From the IMG/VR virus record IMGVR_UViG_3300003322_000433, positions 1 through 36,176 of that record: a stretch of DNA of 36,176 nt; one strand, written 5' to 3'. The DNA is from a virus. The notes beneath the pieces were generated by a model. The model was given only the letters and a program-made list of their open reading frames with translations, was not told the DNA's origin and searched no databases. Below, piece by piece: positions 23,825-31,282 of the stretch (within the stretch, counting starts at the first letter, position 1; every line of letters starts with the position of its first letter). Position numbers and translations under genes: made by a program.

Positions 23825-26065
23825 ATGCCAATCCAGTGGCTTGATAGCGCCGCGCAGCCTAAGAGAAAGATCACTTGGGAGGATGAGGCGCAGCCGCTGG
23901 AATTGGGTGTTACGCCACAAGCGCACGCGTCGCTGCCACAGGAAGACATTCATGCGCAATCCGTCGTCCCAACCCTGATTTCCAGGGAGAGAACCCCAGC
24001 CCAAAAGGCCGCCGCCGAAGTGGCCGCCAGCATGAGTGCCGTGCAGCAGCACACGGCGCAGTTTGGCCGCGGATTCGCCGAGCTCGGGCAAGCGATCAAG
24101 CAGCTCAATGTCAACACCACAGCGGCTCTGACGCCTGCGGCCGATGATTCGGCACTCAAGGCCGGCGCCAAGCTTGCGGCTGCTCGCATGCTCAACGTCA
24201 GCCCTTCGGACGATCAGGCCAAAGCCCAGGCCGAGGCAGATGCCTATAACGCGCAGGTCGCGGATGAGGCGAAAATCTACAATGCCGGGCTTGGCAAGCT
24301 CCCTGGCGGCACTGTAGCGCCGATGGCTGCTCAGATGGTCGCCACGCTGCCTACCGCGCCATTGGTTGGCGGCGCGCCGACGGCCGGAGTCGTTGGGTCG
24401 GCCTTGCGTTCAGCGGGAACAGGGGCTGCTGCGGCGGCCTTAACGCAGCCAGTCACAGAGGGTGACGACTATTGGACCTCCAAGGCAAAGCAGGCAGGAC
24501 TAGGCGCGGCCGTTGGTGGCGCTACGGATGTTGGATTGCGCACGCTGGGCCGCGTCGCCGAGGAAGCCGCCTCCCCAGGCCGTGCGACGCGACTCTTTGA
24601 CCAAGTGACCAAGGCACGCAGTCCAGAGGCGCAGAAAATCGCCAAAGAGGGCGCCGAACTGGAACAGCGCATGCAGCTAGGGCTGACCCCCGGCATGCAG
24701 TCTGGCAACAAGGCCTTGATCGGCGCAGAGAACACCGCGCGGCAGTCCGTGTTTACCGCCAATGCTGTGGGCGAGTCAGACCGCAAGATCGCCGACCGCT
24801 ACGCGGCGCGCGCCAACGAGCTGGTGGATAGCCTTGGCGGCGCTACGGACTCGGCGACGGCTGGCTCACAGATCGCCGGCACGACCAAGCGCGCCATGCA
24901 GGCACTGCAATCCGCCCGTCGGGCGCAGGCCAAAGAGGACTTCGGCGTGGTCGATGCCATGACCAAGGGTTCCGCGAGCATTGACCCTAATGCCTCCAAT
25001 GCCGTCCTGCGTGACGTGCTGAGCACCTACGAAGGCGCCGGCACCGATGCGGGCGACGCGTTTGCACGGTGGGCAAAGAAACAACTTTCCAATGTGGACC
25101 CGACCGTTGCGGCCGCAGCAAAGAAACTCGGCAACCAAAAGCTCGCCACGGCGAATGCAGCGAGCGCGCCCGCGCAAGGAAACCTCGCCAAGCTGCTGCA
25201 ACTTCGCTCGCACATGTCGGAAGTCGCGTCCGGGCAGTCTGGAATCAGCGGGAAGCCAGTGGATCGCATGATTGCCTCGCGCATGCTGGAAGCTATCGAC
25301 CAAGACATAGAGGGGGCCGCGCAGAACATCGGCGGCGACCTTGGAGCGGCCTTGCGCAAGGCGAACGCGAACTACCGAGACTACTCGCAGAAAATCGACG
25401 GGGTGAAGAACGGACCGCTTGGTAAATTGCTTGGTGATGACTTGGTTGACCATGCCGGCAACGGGTTTTCGTCTGTTGCGCCAGAGCAACTTTTCGACCG
25501 GTTCTCGAAGCTGGAGCCGAGCCACATGCGTGTGGCGGTGAAGCTATTGGGCGATACCAACCCGCAGGCGTTGCAAGCCGCGCGCGCGGCTTACGTGCAG
25601 CGCGCTATCGACAACGCAGCGCCTACGGCTGGCGGTGGCATGCATCAAGCCCCGGTGCGCCCCGCAGCCTTCCTGAACTCACTGGCGAAGGGACAGAAGG
25701 ACAAGGAGCGCCTCGCGGCCCTGTTCGATGACAAGGCGAAGGCGCAGATTGACGATCTATTGAAGGCCGGGCAGCGGATCGGCGACAAGACCGGATACAA
25801 CGCATCGGGCACGGACGTTCGCGCGGAGACGCGCCAGCTCCTCGGGGTGCTGAAGGATTGGACCGTTAAGGGCGTGGCGAGCACCGCTGGGCAGGCGATG
25901 GGGCTGCGACAGGTGGCTAAGGCGATGGCCGATCCTGGCGCGCGTGAAGCGTTACTGACACTCCGTCGGCTCCCGCCGCAGGCTGCCGAGGCGCGGAAGG
26001 CTATCGCTTACCTCAATGCGTTCTATGCGACCCAGCCCGAGCGCCCAGAAGATGGCGCAGAGTAG
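23825..26065 (+). CDS. large internal virion (ejection) protein (746 aa)
   Basis: The second-largest gene encodes an Ala-rich, helical protein. A long hydrophobic/glycine stretch at about residues 155-205 (GGTVAPMAAQMVATLPTAPL, then VVGSALRSAGTGAAAAALT) could enter the membrane. Such stretches occur in podoviral ejection proteins that form a channel across the envelope. A helical repeat-like body follows. No lysozyme or peptidase motif is visible. Its 3' end overlaps an opposing open frame with two membrane segments. Confidence 0.6.
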   Translation: MPIQWLDSAAQPKRKITWEDEAQPLELGVTPQAHASLPQEDIHAQSVVPTLISRERTPAQKAAAEVAASMSAVQQHTAQFGRGFAELGQAIKQLNVNTTAALTPAADDSALKAGAKLAAARMLNVSPSDDQAKAQAEADAYNAQVADEAKIYNAGLGKLPGGTVAPMAAQMVATLPTAPLVGGAPTAGVVGSALRSAGTGAAAAALTQPVTEGDDYWTSKAKQAGLGAAVGGATDVGLRTLGRVAEEAASPGRATRLFDQVTKARSPEAQKIAKEGAELEQRMQLGLTPGMQSGNKALIGAENTARQSVFTANAVGESDRKIADRYAARANELVDSLGGATDSATAGSQIAGTTKRAMQALQSARRAQAKEDFGVVDAMTKGSASIDPNASNAVLRDVLSTYEGAGTDAGDAFARWAKKQLSNVDPTVAAAAKKLGNQKLATANAASAPAQGNLAKLLQLRSHMSEVASGQSGISGKPVDRMIASRMLEAIDQDIEGAAQNIGGDLGAALRKANANYRDYSQKIDGVKNGPLGKLLGDDLVDHAGNGFSSVAPEQLFDRFSKLEPSHMRVAVKLLGDTNPQALQAARAAYVQRAIDNAAPTAGGGMHQAPVRPAAFLNSLAKGQKDKERLAALFDDKAKAQIDDLLKAGQRIGDKTGYNASGTDVRAETRQLLGVLKDWTVKGVASTAGQAMGLRQVAKAMADPGAREALLTLRRLPPQAAEARKAIAYLNAFYATQPERPEDGAE

Positions 26066-26203
26066 TGTGACAAAGGACAGGAACAGAGCCGCAGCCACGA
26101 TTCCGGCGCCAACGTCTTGCAACGACCGAGAATGTGACGCGACAATCACCACAGCTAGAAACACCGCGCCGCGCAGACGTTTCCATAGGTATGAACGAAA
26201 CAT
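25952..26203 (-). CDS. possible antisense two-TM membrane protein
   Basis: An 83-residue frame runs against the rightward genes. Its ATG shares the CATG at 26201-26204 with the rightward gene start. The first 58 residues, encoded where the rightward strand has no gene, contain two hydrophobic segments (GAVFLAVVIVAS; GIVAAALFLSFVTLLCAIFW) after a basic start (MFRSYLWKRLRG). The polar C-terminus overlaps the ejection-protein gene. No good ribosome site is seen. It could be a holin-like or exclusion protein, or chance. Confidence 0.35.
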   Translation of the reverse strand: MFRSYLWKRLRGAVFLAVVIVASHSRSLQDVGAGIVAAALFLSFVTLLCAIFWALGLGRIERIEVSDSLPRLGSLRREPTECQ

Positions 26204-26435
26204 GATCACCGACACACCAGATCCGCAAACGTCGATCCTTCCCGGTCAGATTTCGCCCGTTCTGCAATACCCCGGCGCCGGCCAATCCATTCCGCAACCG
26301 CAGGCGGCCATTCTCGACGCCCGCAAACGGGGCAAGCGCCCCCTGTACCAGCTCGGCGGCCCGGAAGTAAGGGGCGGGTCTCCGGGACTCCCGACGCCGC
26401 CGCGCGCGGCTCCCCTGATGCGCCCCACTGGCTAG
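26202..26435 (+). CDS. Pro-rich small virion-module protein (77 aa)
   Basis: A Pro/Gln/Gly-rich 77-residue protein with SPVLQYPGAGQSIPQPQAAI and a Pro-rich C-terminus, likely disordered. The ribosome site is weak (AGGT about 11 bases upstream). It lies at the end of the virion operon. No function is assigned. Confidence 0.5.
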   Translation: MITDTPDPQTSILPGQISPVLQYPGAGQSIPQPQAAILDARKRGKRPLYQLGGPEVRGGSPGLPTPPRAAPLMRPTG

Positions 26436-26446
26436 GAGTAGTCACC

Positions 26447-26740
26447 ATGTCGTTCCTCGGTAAACTGGTAAAAGGCGGCCTCCCTGGCAAAAACGGCCTG
26501 CCGAAGAATCTGCCAGGCGGCTCCAAGGTGCCGGCCCCGCCAGGCATGGGCGGCGGCAAGAAAGGCCCGAAGCCGAATGCGCCGCTAAACATGGGCGTAC
26601 GCAATACGTCGGGCGGCATGGCGCCGCGCGCCGAAACCGCCAACTTCGTGAATCCCGACAAGGGGCGCCGCCTGTATCCGGATGCCGGCGCACTGCGCGA
26701 GAGCATGAAGGATAGAGCCATGAGGCCGGATCGCCGCTAA
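26447..26740 (+). CDS. Gly/Pro/Lys-rich protein at the end of the rightward arm (97 aa)
   Basis: A TAGGAG ribosome site precedes the ATG. The protein is basic and low-complexity (GKLVKGGLPGKNGLPKNLPG, then GMGGGKKGPKPNAP). The C-terminus is more ordered (RRLYPDAGALRESMKDRAM). It may bind DNA as a virion core protein; that is inference. Its TAA overlaps the stop codon of the opposing gene. Confidence 0.6.
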   Translation: MSFLGKLVKGGLPGKNGLPKNLPGGSKVPAPPGMGGGKKGPKPNAPLNMGVRNTSGGMAPRAETANFVNPDKGRRLYPDAGALRESMKDRAMRPDRR

Positions 26741-26895
26741 CGCTTCGGGCGCATGGCTTCCATCGTGCCTGTGACGGGCGCCTGATTCGGTTTCCGCTGC
26801 GAATTGAAGATACGGGCCGCCGAGGTTTTGGCGGCCTTTTCGCTTTTGCCGCTGGCGAGCAGCTTGTCTCTGATGGCTTCGTATTTGGCGGGCAT
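26737..26895 (-). CDS. small protein of a common phage type (52 aa)
   Basis: The sequence MPAKYEAIRDKLLASGKSEK, then AAKTSAARIFNSQRKPNQAP with 'VTG' is a pattern I know from many small phage proteins near virion or lysis genes. No function is known to me. It has GAGGTAGG just upstream of the ATG. It is the last leftward gene; its stop overlaps the stop of the converging rightward gene, and the rightward terminator lies inside it. Confidence 0.65.
   Translation of the reverse strand: MPAKYEAIRDKLLASGKSEKAAKTSAARIFNSQRKPNQAPVTGTMEAMRPKR
26815..26847 (+). terminator. rightward intrinsic terminator inside an opposing gene
   Basis: GGCCGCC, eight bases, GGCGGCC, then TTTTCGCTTTT. The 7-bp GC stem followed by a T-run points rightward and would end transcription of the 25-kb rightward arm. 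It sits in the coding sequence of the leftward 52-residue gene. Confidence 0.75.
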
Positions 26896-26897
26896 GC

Positions 26898-27359
26898 CTA
26901 CCTCGACACCTCGCGCGCGTAAGACTGCAGCCCCTCTACTTGTCGGTCGCAGAGTTCGGCGGCTGCAATAATTCGGCCCGCACTTTCGGCCCGGCTTCGG
27001 ATTTCGTCAGCAAGCTCGGCGGCGGTGGCGCCGGCTTTGGACAGGTCGGCTTGACAGGCGTTCCAGCGGCTTTGCAGGCGCAGAGCGCCAGACTTGAGGC
27101 CAGCAACAATAGTCTCAGCGTTTGCTTGCGCATCGGTTTTCCCCTTCTCGTAGGCTTCGGCGATTCTGTTTGTTGCCACCTTGGAGGCGATTTCCTGCGC
27201 TCGCGCCTCTTGCAGGAACGCGAGCACGTCTTTCTGCTGCGTGACCTCTACGCGCAGCGCCGCACGGTCGCAGAAGGCTTTGTCTATCCAGTGGGCCACG
27301 CCAGCGCCGGCCAGCGCAATGCCTAGGGCGCCTAGGAGCTTGAGGAGCAGTGGGTTCAT
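26898..27359 (-). CDS. Rz-like inner-membrane spanin
   Basis: I start at ATG 27359, which overlaps the preceding TGA (ATGA). The 153-residue product has an N-terminal membrane segment (LLLKLLGALGIALAGAGVA) followed by a long periplasmic coiled coil. This is the i-spanin layout. A second reading frame inside it encodes an Rz1-type lipoprotein. Together they fuse inner and outer membranes in the last lysis step. It closes the lysis cassette. Confidence 0.82.
   Translation of the reverse strand: MNPLLLKLLGALGIALAGAGVAHWIDKAFCDRAALRVEVTQQKDVLAFLQEARAQEIASKVATNRIAEAYEKGKTDAQANAETIVAGLKSGALRLQSRWNACQADLSKAGATAAELADEIRSRAESAGRIIAAAELCDRQVEGLQSYAREVSR
26936..27133 (-). CDS. Rz1-like outer-membrane spanin lipoprotein, nested in Rz
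   Basis: The 65-residue protein lies wholly within the Rz gene in another frame. It has a lipoprotein signal (MRKQTLRLLLLASSLALCAC, acylated Cys probably residue 20). A Pro-rich segment (PTCPKPAPPPPS) follows, as in lambda Rz1. Nested Rz/Rz1 pairs are established in phages of Gram-negative bacteria. It would sit in the inner leaflet of the outer membrane and bind the Rz C-terminus. Confidence 0.82.
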   Translation of the reverse strand: MRKQTLRLLLLASSLALCACKAAGTPVKPTCPKPAPPPPSLLTKSEAGPKVRAELLQPPNSATDK

Positions 27360-27673
27360 CGCGGCATCACCAATTTGTGAAGTCTGGACATGGCCCAATC
27401 GTAGCCGCCCTGGTCAATGGTCTCGACTGGCAGTTCGCGCTCTACCCCGAACACGATCTTGGTGGGAATTCTGGTTGTTGCCTGTATCGCCAGCACGATC
27501 ATGACCATTTCTCGAACCCGAGGATCAGGGGTATTCAGGGCTTCCAGGGCATCTACAGCAAGGCTTCGAATCTGCTTGAGGACGTCCGTCGTTGGCTTGC
27601 CCTTATCGGACAGCAACACAATCCCTCGCAACGCCTGCGCGGCCTTTGGGTTTAGGTCATCCTTGCGCGTCAC
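27356..27673 (-). CDS. unknown protein within the lysis cassette (105 aa)
   Basis: The GTG start overlaps the TGA of the holin-like gene (GTGA), and the stop overlaps the Rz start (ATGA). The 105-residue protein is mostly helical (KAAQALRGIVLLSDKGKPTT; REMVMIVLAIQATTRIP) with no clear membrane segment. It is unusual to find a soluble-looking protein between holin and Rz. Function unknown; perhaps an antiholin or a lysis regulator. Confidence 0.6.
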   Translation of the reverse strand: MTRKDDLNPKAAQALRGIVLLSDKGKPTTDVLKQIRSLAVDALEALNTPDPRVREMVMIVLAIQATTRIPTKIVFGVERELPVETIDQGGYDWAMSRLHKLVMPR

Positions 27674-28008
27674 GGCTTGAGCGCCTTCGGCTCGATGGCG
27701 GGCCATTTGGCGTAAATGGCCCGGGTCGCGAAGCTGTACAGCGTCGGCGCCGCAAGCCCAGCAAAGAGCCCAACGAAGAAGCCAGTGACGGTCGGAACCA
27801 GCCCGAAGGCTGTGATCCAGGCCAGGCCCAGGCACGTCAGGCGCACTACCCGATCCGCCTGCCATGCGTCCATGTTGTGCGGTAGCGTGTGCGCGAGGAA
27901 TTCGGTACCGAACCCGCCCACGCCCAAGGCGATCAGCACCGCGCGAGTCTCCTCGCTCGCGAACAACTGCCTGACGACCCCCCACACCGCGGCTAGTAGC
28001 TCTGTCAT
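27670..28008 (-). CDS. holin-like membrane protein (112 aa)
   Basis: The 112-residue protein has about three hydrophobic segments: roughly residues 22-41, 55-73 and 74-95, the last two in TCLGLAWITAFGLVPTVTGF and onwards. The C-terminus is basic. Size and topology fit a class I-type holin. The ATG overlaps the lysozyme-like gene stop (ATGA). In the lysis cassette it would form the inner-membrane lesion that releases the muralytic enzyme. Confidence 0.65.
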   Translation of the reverse strand: MTELLAAVWGVVRQLFASEETRAVLIALGVGGFGTEFLAHTLPHNMDAWQADRVVRLTCLGLAWITAFGLVPTVTGFFVGLFAGLAAPTLYSFATRAIYAKWPAIEPKALKP

Positions 28009-28478
28009 CGCATGCGTGCTCGCTCATAGTTCCCCGGCCAGAGCTCCGGATGAGGGAGCCCTGGTCTCCACAGACGGTCGTTGTAGCAGGCCCAGGCCGC
28101 GTCTACGTCTCCGACGGCAGGCAGCGGAAAGGGGTCGGTAAACAGGAGCAGGCGCGCGAAACCGCACCCGATGATGTCATTGGTCAGCATGGCCTGATAA
28201 GCCGCATCAGGGGTCGCTGCGATGCCTTCCAGAGCGCACAGGCGCTGCGCATGCGCTCTACTGGCATCGTGATGCAGCACGCCGTAGATGCCGCCGCCCT
28301 TTTCGTGCTGCCAAAAACTTCTAGCTGGTCCGTGGTATTGCTGGCGGGTCTCAAACTTCGATTCCTGAAGCCCGATTGCCCGGAGCATGATGCGGGCTTC
28401 TCGTGAATCGAAATGGGGGGGCATAAGCGCGAGCGTGCGCGAGATTATGCCTTCCGCCATGTCGAGCACGTCCGTCAT
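28005..28478 (-). CDS. endolysin-like protein, possible lytic transglycosylase (157 aa)
   Basis: This 157-residue protein carries RIMLRAIGLQESKFETRQQY followed by GPARSFWQHEKGGGIYGVL. The 'LQES[K/R]F' phrase has a Glu (about E39) placed like the catalytic Glu of soluble lytic transglycosylases. I have seen similar sequences in phage lysis cassettes. No signal peptide is visible, so export would depend on the holin. Its ATG overlaps the upstream 47-residue membrane protein gene, and its stop overlaps the holin ATG. The activity is inferred. Confidence 0.6.
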   Translation of the reverse strand: MTDVLDMAEGIISRTLALMPPHFDSREARIMLRAIGLQESKFETRQQYHGPARSFWQHEKGGGIYGVLHHDASRAHAQRLCALEGIAATPDAAYQAMLTNDIIGCGFARLLLFTDPFPLPAVGDVDAAWACYNDRLWRPGLPHPELWPGNYERARMR

Positions 28479-28618
28479 TTGCGCATAGCCAGTAGCGCAG
28501 CGATCCGACCCTTAAGTTTGCTGGCCCACTCTTTCAGCAGGGCCCACAGAAAAACCCACCAAGCTGTAGGAGCCTTTCCGGCCAAAAACCCGATGATGAA
28601 CACCGAAAGCCAGCTCAC
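28475..28618 (-). CDS. small membrane protein, second holin/antiholin candidate (47 aa)
   Basis: The GTG overlaps the previous TGA and the stop overlaps the lysozyme-like start. The 47-residue product is mostly hydrophobic (WLSVFIIGFLAGKAPTAWWV, then FLWALL) with a basic C-terminus. One or two membrane passes are likely. Small membrane proteins beside the endolysin are often holins or antiholins. Confidence 0.6.
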   Translation of the reverse strand: MSWLSVFIIGFLAGKAPTAWWVFLWALLKEWASKLKGRIAALLAMRK

Positions 28619-29217
28619 GGCACGATGAAAATCGATTGTGGATCGCTAAACGCAGTCTGGCCATCACCGGAGTCGCATTGCACGGTGAAGTCAAAGCTGT
28701 CGCTGACGGTTGGCGTGCCGCTTAAGATAAGCTGATCTCCATCAATGCTTAAGGCTAGCCCATCAGGGGAGGCGCCTGAAAATACTCGCTGGTTGCTATA
28801 GTCGCCATCCCCGCCGGAAATTGTGATGCTGCTGTTATATGGCACTCCGACATTTCCGGTGCCAGTAAAGGTCCCGGTGATAGAAAGAGCGGCATAGACG
28901 ACAATCGAACCCTCGATAAAAGCGGTCCACCCATTGGACGGGTCGTCCACCGCAATGACGAAGTAATAGGTGCCTGACGGGCTGGTCACATCGCCAGTTA
29001 ACAGGATCGTCTCGCCGTCAATGCCTGGAAGAAGACCGGCCGGAACCTCTCCCAGGACTACGCGGCAATTCGTGTAGGTGCCGCTGCCTCCAGCGATGAT
29101 GACGCTATCGTTGTAGGCCGCGCCGACGAATGTAGGGCTGTCGAAGCTGCCATCCACGTGTAGGACAGAATAGGCCGCAGGAAACGGCGCGTTGTGGACC
29201 AGTGGGCGCGCCAGCAT
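28615..29217 (-). CDS. protein with two Ig-like (He_PIG-type) repeats, putative virion surface protein
   Basis: I start at ATG 29217, just after the previous stop. The 200-residue protein has two related domains, about residues 25-110 and 115-198. Each follows the scheme 'GxxYN[D/S]S[I/V]xIxGGxGxY', then an 'xLxLSIDGDxLxLSGTPT' strand pair, typical of putative Ig (He_PIG) domains. Such domains decorate capsids or tails and bind surfaces. It lies on the leftward strand with the lysis genes, away from the other virion genes. Confidence 0.65.
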   Translation of the reverse strand: MLARPLVHNAPFPAAYSVLHVDGSFDSPTFVGAAYNDSVIIAGGSGTYTNCRVVLGEVPAGLLPGIDGETILLTGDVTSPSGTYYFVIAVDDPSNGWTAFIEGSIVVYAALSITGTFTGTGNVGVPYNSSITISGGDGDYSNQRVFSGASPDGLALSIDGDQLILSGTPTVSDSFDFTVQCDSGDGQTAFSDPQSIFIVP

Positions 29218-29218
29218 G

Positions 29219-29530
29219 TCAGTAGTTCCGCGCCGTGGCGATGGCCCAGACGGCACAGGCGCCAGCCGTGGCGGATTTGGTTACACCGTATTCGGGTCCG
29301 CCCTCAAGTGTTACGGCCGAAATGGAGGAAGTGAGCACAACCGGAGTTCCGGCAAAGTCGGTAACGATCTTCCAGCTTTCCCCGATCCGGACATAGATGC
29401 CCACTGTCTCGGCGCCGGCCAAATTGTCTGCCCCGATGGTGACGGCCGGGAAGTTCCCGCCGAGAGCGACGACACGTTGCGTGGCCACCGCGTCGGTCGT
29501 CGCGGCAATGATTGGCGTGGTGAGCTGCAT
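29219..29530 (-). CDS. small beta-rich protein, putative virion accessory (103 aa)
   Basis: The ATG has GAGGG upstream. The 103-residue product is Ala/Thr/Val-rich (VVALGGNFPAVTIGADNLAG, then IYVRIGESWKIVTDF), with a beta pattern suggesting a small sandwich domain. It is the first gene after the terminator at 29570-29598 and is followed at once by the Ig-like protein. Probably a tail or capsid accessory protein; not recognised. Confidence 0.5.
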   Translation of the reverse strand: MQLTTPIIAATTDAVATQRVVALGGNFPAVTIGADNLAGAETVGIYVRIGESWKIVTDFAGTPVVLTSSISAVTLEGGPEYGVTKSATAGACAVWAIATARNY

Positions 29531-29751
29531 CGCGATACCCTCGGCGGTTTTGGCAAGCGGACTCTACCGCAAAAAGCAAGCCCCCGAAACCGGGGGCTCA
29601 CAGTGGCGGCAACGTGCTGTTGCGTCTTGGGAAGGGTGCCGCCCGGGCTCGACAATGCCTGCCGCCCGCATGGCGCCTCACGGCGCGAGCCCCCCGGAGA
29701 TTTGGGGATAAGGGTTCCCCAGGGGTGAAGGTCGCAACGCCACGCCGCGAC
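29531..29751. other. intergenic region holding the terminator
   Basis: About 220 bases. Besides the terminator it holds a weaker hairpin near the end of the 69-residue gene (GGTCGC, 11 bases, GCGACC) with no clear T-run. I could not find a convincing promoter for the lysis block; TTGC-type hexamers occur but with poor spacing. Confidence 0.5.
29570..29598 (-). terminator. leftward intrinsic terminator
   Basis: On the minus strand, AGCCCCCG, a GTTT loop and CGGGGGCT form a perfect 8-bp stem, followed by TGCTTTTTG. It separates the leftward early/middle genes from the surface-protein and lysis genes. Those late genes would need their own promoter, read-through or antitermination. Confidence 0.82.
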
Positions 29752-29961
29752 CTATTCAAAACCGCTGAAAAGTAGCGAATCCGTATCAATGATGAGCACA
29801 GCGCCCTTATACACCCATCGCTGCAACGCGCCACGCGGGATATGCTTGGCAACGGCCTTTGATCGCACGTCGGCGAAGTGGCTGTTGTAGGCCGCCAGCT
29901 GGACAGTGCCGGAAGGCGACCCGTTGAAGATCAGGACGGCCGCTAGCGACAATCGCTTCAC
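29752..29961 (-). CDS. unknown small protein (69 aa)
   Basis: GTG start overlapping the previous TGA (GTGA). The N-terminus is moderately hydrophobic (KRLSLAAVLIFNG), and the rest is mixed with a basic middle (RSKAVAKHIPRGALQRWVYK). No family is recognised. It is the last gene before the leftward terminator. Confidence 0.55.
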   Translation of the reverse strand: MKRLSLAAVLIFNGSPSGTVQLAAYNSHFADVRSKAVAKHIPRGALQRWVYKGAVLIIDTDSLLFSGFE

Positions 29962-30509
29962 TTCACCCACTGCGCGGCGTTTTCGAGCATGAAGGCCACG
30001 CACTCGGCCGGCGTGCGGTTGATCGGTTTGCCCGTGCCCTTCTCCTCGTGCGGGATCGCAAACGCGTCCGTTATGACAGCAGTGCCATTGAGGGAGAAAT
30101 AGGTGTTGCCGAACGCGTTTTTGTGCTCAACTGCTGGATGCACTGCGTACCAGTCCGCCAAGCCCATGCCGCGGAACGTCGTCGCGCTAGCCGTGTTTGT
30201 GGCGGCGCAATACTGCTCGATGGAATTCGGCTCGCACGCCTTGGCGCCAGGAAAACAGGCGTAGCTGTAGCGCAACTGGTTTGCGGCCTCCAGCTGGCCA
30301 TCGGCCAGATACGTCTGGCGCTGCTCATCCAGTTCCTTGAACCGCACAAGGCCTGTTCCTTCGGCCGGGTGGCTCATGCCGTCGGAGCCATAGTTGCTAG
30401 TCGGCGGCGCATTCCACGCAGCGACGATCATCTGCGCAATGCTGGTGAGGGAGAGGCCGGTTGCCTTCGCCTCGGCGACGATTTGGTTTACGGTGTTTTC
30501 GATACTCAT
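29958..30509 (-). CDS. unknown protein (183 aa)
   Basis: GGAGAAG lies just before the ATG. The 183-residue protein has a helical start (ENTVNQIVAEAKATGLSLTS), a Cys-containing middle (YSYACFPGAKACEPNS) and no membrane segment. A short gap of 42 bases upstream may hold a promoter, but the hexamers are poor. It is coupled to the 69-residue gene. Function unknown. Confidence 0.65.
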   Translation of the reverse strand: MSIENTVNQIVAEAKATGLSLTSIAQMIVAAWNAPPTSNYGSDGMSHPAEGTGLVRFKELDEQRQTYLADGQLEAANQLRYSYACFPGAKACEPNSIEQYCAATNTASATTFRGMGLADWYAVHPAVEHKNAFGNTYFSLNGTAVITDAFAIPHEEKGTGKPINRTPAECVAFMLENAAQWVK

Positions 30510-30551
30510 TTTTTCTTCTCCGGGGTGTGTGTGAAAACTGAGTCTCTGCCA

Positions 30552-30851
30552 TTACGCGCCTCGCTTTGCGCCAAGCAATGCCAGCGCTTGGTTCTCAGTT
30601 TCGATGATATGGATCGTGCCACCGTGTTGCCTTACCCTGGCGTGCAGGATCGCCTGCTTACCCTCTCTCAATCTGCGGCGGCATGGCGCTTTGGCACCGT
30701 CCTTCACTTCCACAAGTAGCCTATCGCGCCACCAGACAGCCATATCCACAAAGCCCTCCAGCGCGGAAGTGTCGAGCACCAGAGCGCCGCACGACTCCAA
30801 GACTTCGGCGATGGCGGCATGGTTTGCATCCTTCCTAGCCGCGCGTCTCAT
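30552..30851 (-). CDS. PD-(D/E)XK-type nuclease of the VRR-NUC/resolvase-like group
   Basis: I prefer the ATG at 30851, which overlaps the HNH stop (ATGA) and gives the usual 'RRAARKDANHAAI' start; an upstream ATG adds five residues. The 99-residue core has GFVDMAVWWRDRLLVEVKDG, i.e. Asp, then E-x-K as in PD-(D/E)XK nucleases. REGKQAILHARVRQHGGTIH follows. Similar small phage proteins are annotated as VRR-NUC-like nucleases. It could cut branched DNA made by recombination. Confidence 0.68.
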   Translation of the reverse strand: MRRAARKDANHAAIAEVLESCGALVLDTSALEGFVDMAVWWRDRLLVEVKDGAKAPCRRRLREGKQAILHARVRQHGGTIHIIETENQALALLGAKRGA

Positions 30852-31282
30852 CGCAAATGCTTCCATGTCTTACCATTTCTGATGTCCCTAACAGCTTTCT
30901 TAGATAAGAAAAACTTGGTTGCCAAGCTATTTATGGAGTCTGTCGACATGATGATAACCAAAGCTTCATGCTCGGTTATTTTTGCGTGCCTGGCTTTCTC
31001 ACCTTTTGCATCCCTTCCTTTCGCTTTTGTATCTGCCACATTATCAGCCTGCGTCCCTAGAAATAGATGTGCCGGGTTTACGCAAGCTGGAGTATCGCAT
31101 TTGTGACAAACAACCATTCCGTCCGGAATCTCTCCAATGTGAATTTGATAAGACAATCTATGCGCTCTGCGGTTTCTGGTCAGGCCATAGCCAGCATGGT
31201 TCCATCCCGATGTCCACAGCCAACACCCTGTTTCTGTAACAGGGATGTATTTTTCTTCAAACGGAATTTCTTTCCCTGACAT
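30848..31282 (-). CDS. HNH homing-type endonuclease
   Basis: The 144-residue protein has an HNH_3 core: RAHRLSYQIHIGEIPDGMVV, then CHKCDTPACVNPAHLFLGT and NVADTKAKGR. The C-terminal LATKFFLSKKAVRDIRNGKT with a Trp-Lys-His end is a DNA-binding helix-turn-helix typical of mobile HNH enzymes. The gene is AT-rich: I count 107 G+C in 240 bases (30901-31140), against about 65% in nearby genes. It overlaps the ninB end by 26 bases. It is probably a recent mobile arrival. Confidence 0.85.
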   Translation of the reverse strand: MSGKEIPFEEKYIPVTETGCWLWTSGWNHAGYGLTRNRRAHRLSYQIHIGEIPDGMVVCHKCDTPACVNPAHLFLGTQADNVADTKAKGRDAKGEKARHAKITEHEALVIIMSTDSINSLATKFFLSKKAVRDIRNGKTWKHLR

